Position numbers and translations under genes: made by a program
The notes under the pieces: model-generated
The model's input: only the letters and a program-made list of their open reading frames with translations
Databases searched by the model: none
Told to the model about the DNA's origin: nothing
Shown: piece after piece, positions 59,265 through 64,000 of the stretch
Numbering within the stretch: position 1 is the first letter of the stretch
Layout of the letters: each line of letters starts with the position of its first letter
Assembly: GCA_022821985.1 (NCBI GenBank)
Contig: JAJECP010000037.1
Coordinates: forward strand, 1-64,000
Origin: Acidimicrobiia bacterium
GTDB taxonomy: Bacteria > Actinomycetota > Acidimicrobiia > Acidimicrobiales > Poriferisodalaceae
Direction of reading: 5' to 3'
DNA: 64,000 bases

Positions 59265-60448
59265 TGCTGGGCGGCGATCCGCAGGTGTCGGGCTTCGAGG
59301 ACCCCGACGAGTTCGGTTTCGAGACGCGGGCGATCCGGGCAGGCCAACCCCACGACCCCTACACGGGTGCGGTCGTCACGCCGATCTCGCTGGCCACCAC
59401 CTTCGCTCAGGAAGCCGTCGGCCAGCCCCGGCACGGCTACGAGTACGGCCGAACGGGAAACCCGACCCGTCACGCCTACCAGGTCTGCGTGGCGTCGCTG
59501 GAAGGAGCCCGGCACGGGTTCGCATTCGCCAGCGGGCTGGCGGCGTCGGATGCGCTTCTGCGGGTGCTGCGCCCGGCCGACAGCCTGCTGCTCGGCGATG
59601 ACGCCTACGGCGGAACGTTCCGCCTGATCGACAAGGTGTTCGGCAACGCGGGCGTCAGCATGGCTGCAGCCGATCTCACCGCCCCGGACAAGATCCGCGA
59701 CGCCTGGACGCCGAGCACCCGCATGGTGTGGCTGGAGACGCCCACCAACCCGCTGCTCACGGTGTTCGATATCGAAGCCATCTGCACCGTCACCCACGAT
59801 CTGGGCGGCATCGTGGTGGTGGACAACACGTTCGCCACGCCCTACCTGCAGCAGCCGCTTGCGCTCGGCGCCGATGCCGTCGTTCACTCGGCCACCAAGT
59901 ACCTCGGCGGCCACAGCGACGTGGTCGGCGGCTTCGTGGCCACCAACGACGACGAACTGGCCGACCATCTCGTCTATACGCAGAACGCCGTGGGTGCCGT
60001 TCCCAGCCCATTCGACTGCTACTTGACCCTTCGCGGCATCAAGACGCTCGGTGTGCGAATGGACCGCCATTGTGCAAACGCTCAAGCAGTGGTCGAACGA
60101 CTGGAGGAGCACCCGGCGGTGCGGTCTGTGCTGTACCCCGGGCTTGTAGATCACCTCGGGCACGACATCGCCTGCGGCCAGATGAGCGGCTTCGGAGGAA
60201 TGGTGTCGTTCCGGCTGCACGGCGGGCGAGCTGCTGCCGAGCAGGTTGCAGCGTCGACCAAGGTTTTCACGCTGGCGGAATCGCTGGGCGCAGTCGAATC
60301 GCTGATCGAGCATCCCGGAGCGATGACCCACGCGTCGGCGGCTGGTTCGGCCTTGGAGGTGCCCGACGACCTTGTCCGGCTGTCGGTAGGGCTCGAAACG
60401 GTCTCGGACCTGCTCGACGATCTCAGCGCCGCCCTCGACAACGTATGA
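59264..60448 (+). CDS. metB: Cystathionine gamma-synthase/lyase
   Basis: A 394-residue PLP enzyme of the Cys/Met metabolism family. The PLP-Lys site is SATKYLGGHSDVVGG; TRAIRAGQPHDPYTGAVVTPISLATTFAQ at the N-terminus and MVWLETPTNPLLTVFDIEAI are typical. Co-transcription with cbs suggests reverse transsulfuration (cystathionine to cysteine), but synthase activity cannot be excluded from sequence; the symbol follows actinobacterial usage. ATG 59264 shares its first base with the upstream stop (TGATG). Confidence 0.94.
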   Translation: MLGGDPQVSGFEDPDEFGFETRAIRAGQPHDPYTGAVVTPISLATTFAQEAVGQPRHGYEYGRTGNPTRHAYQVCVASLEGARHGFAFASGLAASDALLRVLRPADSLLLGDDAYGGTFRLIDKVFGNAGVSMAAADLTAPDKIRDAWTPSTRMVWLETPTNPLLTVFDIEAICTVTHDLGGIVVVDNTFATPYLQQPLALGADAVVHSATKYLGGHSDVVGGFVATNDDELADHLVYTQNAVGAVPSPFDCYLTLRGIKTLGVRMDRHCANAQAVVERLEEHPAVRSVLYPGLVDHLGHDIACGQMSGFGGMVSFRLHGGRAAAEQVAASTKVFTLAESLGAVESLIEHPGAMTHASAAGSALEVPDDLVRLSVGLETVSDLLDDLSAALDNV

Positions 60449-60540
60449 AATACGGCCCATAAGCGGCTGGCCTGCAATGATGGGCGGATCAGCCGCCGTA
60501 ATGCCCGCTGGCGCGCCCGCGCGCAACGAGGAGAGAAGCG

Positions 60541-61740
60541 ATGGAAGGCAACATTGCCTGGATACTGACCTCAGCGGCCTTGGTGCTTTTCATGGTGCCG
60601 GGGCTTGCGCTGTTCTACGGCGGCATGGTGCGCGCCAAGAACGCGCTGAACATGCTCAACATGAACATGTGGTGCCTCGGCATCGTGCCGGTGATCTGGG
60701 TGCTGGTCGGCTACAGCCTCGCGGCGGGCGAGAGCGGCTTGCCGATCATCGGCGATTTCTCGCTGATGGGCATGGCCGGCATTCACGATGCCGAAGGACT
60801 GGCCACGTTCGCCTTCCTGATGACATTCGCAGCCATCACGCCTGCACTCATCTCGGGCGCCGTCGCCGACCGCATGAAGTTCTCGGCCTGGATGGTGTTC
60901 GTGCCTGTGTGGTCGCTGCTGGTGTACGCGCCGGTCGTGTACTGGGTGTACGGCGCTGACGGCTGGATCTTCAACCTGCCTGCCCACGACTTCGCGGGCG
61001 GCACCGCCATCCACGTGAATGCCGGCGCCGCCGCCATGGCCCTGGCGCTGGTCGTCGGTCGGCGCTCCGGCTGGCCCGACAACCGGCCCGTTCCCCACAA
61101 CGTGCCGTTCGTGATGCTGGGCGCGGGCATCCTGTGGTTCGGCTGGTTCGGCTTCAACGCCGGTTCGGCCCTGGCGGCCGACGGTGCGGCGGCGCAGGCC
61201 TTCGTCAACACGTTCATCGCAGCGGCGGCCGGCATGGTGGGCTGGGCCTTCGCCGAGTACGCACGGCACCAGCGGGTGTCCACCATTGGCATCGCCTCCG
61301 GTGTCGTGGCGGCGCTCGTGGCCATCACACCGGCGGCGGGCTTCGTGGGCTCCATGCACTCACTGGCGTTCGGCGCCATCGCTGGCGTGGTCTGCTTCTT
61401 CGCCATCGAGGCCAAGTTCCGGGTGGGCTTCGACGACAGCCTCGACGTGGTCGGCATCCACTGGGTCGGCGGCGCGGTCGGTGGCGTGCTGCTCGGCTTC
61501 TTCGCCGATGCCTCCGCGGTGCCTGGGGGCGACTTCATCGACGGCGTGTTCTTCGGCGGCGGCGTGCTGCTGTGGAACCAGGTCCTCTCGATCGCCGTGG
61601 TCACCGTGTACTCGTTCGCTGCCACGTGGATCATCGCCAGCGTGATCAAGGCCACCATGGGCATCCGGGTCTCGGCCGAGGTCGAGATGGCCGGAATCGA
61701 CGTGAGCGACCATGGCGAGGCCGCTTACCAGATCGAGTAG
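60541..61740 (+). CDS. amt: Ammonium transporter
   Basis: A 399-residue Amt/MEP/Rh channel protein with ~11 membrane spans. Diagnostic parts: FMVPGLALFYGGMVRAKNALNMLNMNM, FAGGTAIHVNAGAAAMALALVVGRR (first of the twin His) and VGIHWVGGAVGGVLLGFFAD (second His). The C-terminal tail (AEVEMAGIDVSDHGEAAYQIE) is the conserved regulatory end. No glnK is next to it in the window. GAGGAGAG lies just before ATG 60541. Takes up ammonium under low nitrogen. Confidence 0.97.
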   Translation: MEGNIAWILTSAALVLFMVPGLALFYGGMVRAKNALNMLNMNMWCLGIVPVIWVLVGYSLAAGESGLPIIGDFSLMGMAGIHDAEGLATFAFLMTFAAITPALISGAVADRMKFSAWMVFVPVWSLLVYAPVVYWVYGADGWIFNLPAHDFAGGTAIHVNAGAAAMALALVVGRRSGWPDNRPVPHNVPFVMLGAGILWFGWFGFNAGSALAADGAAAQAFVNTFIAAAAGMVGWAFAEYARHQRVSTIGIASGVVAALVAITPAAGFVGSMHSLAFGAIAGVVCFFAIEAKFRVGFDDSLDVVGIHWVGGAVGGVLLGFFADASAVPGGDFIDGVFFGGGVLLWNQVLSIAVVTVYSFAATWIIASVIKATMGIRVSAEVEMAGIDVSDHGEAAYQIE

Positions 61741-61776
61741 CCCTACGGGTGACGGCGGGCCTATTCGTGCCGCCGC

Positions 61777-61789
61777 TAGGTTGCCCGCC
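61777..61789 (+). promoter_or_regulatory. Leaderless-type -10 of the histidine phosphatase gene
   Basis: TAGGTT, 7-nt spacer, then GTG 61790. Confidence 0.5.
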
Positions 61790-62548
61790 GTGACACAACC
61801 CCACGAGACGGCCGACACCGCCGCAGACGCGGAGTCCGTCTACGACGACTACGACCTCGCGCCGTCCGATACCGAAGTCCGCCAGTTCGAGCAGGAGCGG
61901 TGGATCCGGCCGCCGGGCGCGACCGAGGTGCTGCTGGTGCGCCACGGTGCGTCCCAGGCCTTCATCCCCGGCGAGCCGTTCCCCATGCTCGGCGACCAAG
62001 GCGACCCGGCGTTGGCCCCGAAGGGGCACGAGCAGGCTGAGGCGATGGCCAGCCGCCTGGCGCACGAGCCGATCGACGCGCTGTACGTGTCGTCGCTGCA
62101 GCGCACCCAGCAGACGTTCGCGCCCCTTGCCGAACGGCTGGGCATGACCCCGACGATCGAGCACGATCTGCGCGAGGTGGCGCTGGGCGAGTGGGACGGG
62201 GGGCGCATCCGCCAGTTCGCGGCCGACAATCACCCTCTGTACGAACGCCTGCACATCGAGCGGCGCTGGGACGTCATCCCTGGCGCCGAGTCGAACGAGC
62301 AGCTCATCGGCCGGTGCATGGCGGCACTCGGGCGCATCGCCGACGCACATCCCGACCAGCTGGTGGCTGCATGCGTGCACGGCGGCGTGATCGGCGCCGT
62401 ACTGGCGCACATCACCGAGTCCACGCCGTTCTCCTTCGGCGGTTCCGAGAATTGCTCGATCACCCAGGTAGTTCGGTGCGACGGCGACTGGGTGCTGCGC
62501 CGGTTCAACGACTGCTCACACCTCGACAACCACCTGCACCACGGCTGA
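61790..62548 (+). CDS. Histidine phosphatase family protein
   Basis: A 252-residue phosphoglycerate-mutase-like phosphatase. The RHG motif is in EVLLVRHGASQAFIPGEPFPML (about residue 48), and YVSSLQRTQQTFAPLAERLG, LREVALGEWDGG and ACVHGGVIGAVLAHI carry the other active-site residues. The first ~40 residues are acidic and absent from core family members. It lies 49 bp after amt but has its own -10-like element. Substrate unknown; related enzymes act on sugar phosphates or alpha-ribazole phosphate. Confidence 0.92.
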   Translation: MTQPHETADTAADAESVYDDYDLAPSDTEVRQFEQERWIRPPGATEVLLVRHGASQAFIPGEPFPMLGDQGDPALAPKGHEQAEAMASRLAHEPIDALYVSSLQRTQQTFAPLAERLGMTPTIEHDLREVALGEWDGGRIRQFAADNHPLYERLHIERRWDVIPGAESNEQLIGRCMAALGRIADAHPDQLVAACVHGGVIGAVLAHITESTPFSFGGSENCSITQVVRCDGDWVLRRFNDCSHLDNHLHHG

Positions 62549-62623
62549 AGCTTCACCCAGCCACCCTGAAATCGCCCGATGCACCTGCTGTGCGGCGTGT
62601 CGGGGGGGCAACGGCCCAAGCCG

Positions 62624-62635
62624 TAGGGTTCGAAG
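62624..62635 (+). promoter_or_regulatory. Leaderless-type -10 of the lipase gene
   Basis: TAGGGT, 6-nt spacer, then ATG 62636. Confidence 0.5.
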
Positions 62636-64000
62636 ATGAAACGCCTCATCGGGCCGCTGATGGCGTTTGCACTCGTGGCTGCCGCGTGCAGTGACAGCGC
62701 AACGGACTCATCTCCGGACACCACCGCCACGGCGGCCGTCACCACGACGACCATCAGCGAAACCGCACCCGCCACGACGTCACCTGCCGTCGCCACTGCC
62801 CCGGCGCCGGCCACGACCGAGGCCCCTGCTCCGACAACGACCGAGGCGCCGCCTGCCGAGCCGGCCGCAGGCGACTTGGTGTCGGCAGAGCCGGTCGATG
62901 CCGGCGAGCTGAACGGTTGGCGCATCACATACCTGTCCACCGGCGTGCAGGGCGACCTAGTGGAAGTGAGCGGGCTGGTCTTCGCGCCGCCCGGCATGCC
63001 CGCGAACTCACCCGTCGTCTCGTGGGCCCACGGAACGACGGGCGTGGCGGATGTCTGCGCACCATCAGCGACACATCCGGTCGGCTCTGAGATTCCCATG
63101 GCGATTGCTGCTGCAGACCACATTGTCGCGGCCACCGACTACGAGGGCCTCGGCACGCCGGGCGTCCATCCGTACCTGGTGGGCCCCAGCGAAGGCCGAA
63201 GCACCCTTGACATCGTGCGGGCCGTGCGCCAGATGGAGCTGGGCGCCAGCGACCGCTACGTCGTCTGGGGCCTGTCGCAAGGCGGTCACGCTGCCTTGTG
63301 GGCCGGGCAGCTCGCGGCGTCATACGCACCCGAGCTGGATCTGGCCGGGGTCGTCGCCGCTGCGCCTGCTGCTGACATGAGCGGTTTGATGGACACTGTC
63401 GGCACCACGGCGCAGGGCTTCGCCGTCATGGCGGCGTTCGCCATGGCGGCTGCCTATGACGACCTCGACCTTGAGGACTACTTCTCTGCCGCGGCCATCG
63501 ACCAGATGGGAATCGTCGAGGAAGCCTGCCTCGGCGCTGTGTTCGAGGCCTTCTTCGGGCTCGACGACAGCGCGATGCGCAACCCCGACGGCTGGGACGG
63601 CATCAAGCCGGTCGGCCCGCTGGCCGAGGTGCTCGCCGCCAATCAGGCCGGCGGAGCGCCGATCGCCGATGTGCCGGTGCTGTTCGTGCAGGGCTGGGCC
63701 GATGCCGTCGTGCTGCCCGAGCTGGTCCGTGACCTGCAGGGTGTGTACTGCTCGCAGGGCACCCAGGTGACGCTTGAGGTGTATCCCAACGGGGGACACG
63801 TCGACACCACGTTCACGTCCATGGAAGACACGCTCGGCTGGGTGGCGGATCGACTCAACGGCGTTGCCGAGCCGCATGGCTGTGACTACGTCGATCCTGA
63901 TCTGGCTGAGATCGAGGCGGCTGCGCAGACCCCCGCCGCCTTCGCCGGCACGCTGCTCGAAGGGTCAACGCCCGAGGGCATCGACAATCTCTTCAGCGAG
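62636..64000 (+). CDS. Exported lipase-like alpha/beta hydrolase, C-terminus cut by right edge
   Basis: At least 455 residues, still open at the window end. A signal peptide (MKRLIGPLMAFALVAAACSD) has a lipobox-like AAAC, so it may be a lipoprotein. A Thr/Pro/Ala-rich linker (~25-85) leads to a secretory-lipase-type hydrolase: VVSWAHGTTGVADVCAPS, catalytic Ser in VVWGLSQGGHAALWAGQLA, Asp in VLFVQGWADAVVLPEL, and His in VYPNGGHVDTTF. Likely an extracellular ester or lipid hydrolase anchored to the envelope. ATG 62636 is six bases after TAGGGT. Confidence 0.9.
   Translation, partial: MKRLIGPLMAFALVAAACSDSATDSSPDTTATAAVTTTTISETAPATTSPAVATAPAPATTEAPAPTTTEAPPAEPAAGDLVSAEPVDAGELNGWRITYLSTGVQGDLVEVSGLVFAPPGMPANSPVVSWAHGTTGVADVCAPSATHPVGSEIPMAIAAADHIVAATDYEGLGTPGVHPYLVGPSEGRSTLDIVRAVRQMELGASDRYVVWGLSQGGHAALWAGQLAASYAPELDLAGVVAAAPAADMSGLMDTVGTTAQGFAVMAAFAMAAAYDDLDLEDYFSAAAIDQMGIVEEACLGAVFEAFFGLDDSAMRNPDGWDGIKPVGPLAEVLAANQAGGAPIADVPVLFVQGWADAVVLPELVRDLQGVYCSQGTQVTLEVYPNGGHVDTTFTSMEDTLGWVADRLNGVAEPHGCDYVDPDLAEIEAAAQTPAAFAGTLLEGSTPEGIDNLFSE

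Overview
The window is a GC-rich (roughly two-thirds G+C by eye), gene-dense chromosomal segment of an actinobacterium, most likely a member of Acidimicrobiia or a related marine or environmental lineage. The reasons are the eno-ftsB ... DUF501-ppx housekeeping genes typical of Actinobacteria, many flavin/F420-type LLM oxidoreductases and SDRs, an inositol-phosphate synthase, frequent GTG starts, and a recurring TANNNT hexamer 6-8 nt before start codons that looks like leaderless transcription. Assignment below phylum is inference; no rRNA is present.

Layout. 1-870: end of enolase and ftsB. 875-13922: a 13-kb block of molybdenum-hydroxylase (CO dehydrogenase-like) genes between ftsB and DUF501-ppx: a TetR regulator, coxS, coxM, then after an SDR, a desaturase, an aldo-keto reductase and a TPR protein come coxD, coxE, a two-gene XdhC, an acyl-CoA dehydrogenase, a MobA-like transferase and coxG. 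No catalytic coxL is present. 13955-17915: DUF501, ppx, GNAT acetyltransferase, PD-(D/E)XK nuclease, unknown gene. 17989-24530: tRNA-Leu(UAA), then an accessory region with a ketopantoate-reductase-like gene, a DUF4143 ATPase starting inside a 43-bp palindrome, a tyrosine recombinase, a Cys/Asp-rich secreted protein and two frameshifted tandem paralogues, the last three flanked by matching inverted 16-mers.

24538-40916: P450, inositol-phosphate synthase, two small exported proteins with duplicated control sites and hairpins, a 2OG-Fe(II) oxygenase, a Rieske-ThDP fusion enzyme, an overlapping four-gene operon (histidine phosphatase, GcvT/DmdA-like, ornithine cyclodeaminase-like, EamA), PPK2, SulP transporter, SDR, LLM enzyme and 2-hydroxyacid dehydrogenase. 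41066-55760: MFS transporter, homogentisate dioxygenase, SDR, LLM monooxygenase, ABC-2 polysaccharide-type exporter, phytanoyl-CoA dioxygenase-like protein, SDR, a GrdB/PrdB-like protein with an in-frame UGA that very likely encodes selenocysteine, MFS transporter and a fused indolepyruvate ferredoxin oxidoreductase. 56055-64000: a small gene plus aspartyl-protease pair, aldoxime dehydratase, cystathionine beta-synthase and gamma-synthase/lyase, ammonium transporter, histidine phosphatase and a secreted lipase running off the right edge.

The strongest unusual signals are the UGA-containing selenoprotein with a hairpin exactly where a bacterial SECIS should be, the Rieske-ThDP fusion, the recombinase-adjacent inverted sites, the duplicated control unit of the twin exported proteins, the leaderless-promoter pattern, and a dispersed intergenic repeat.
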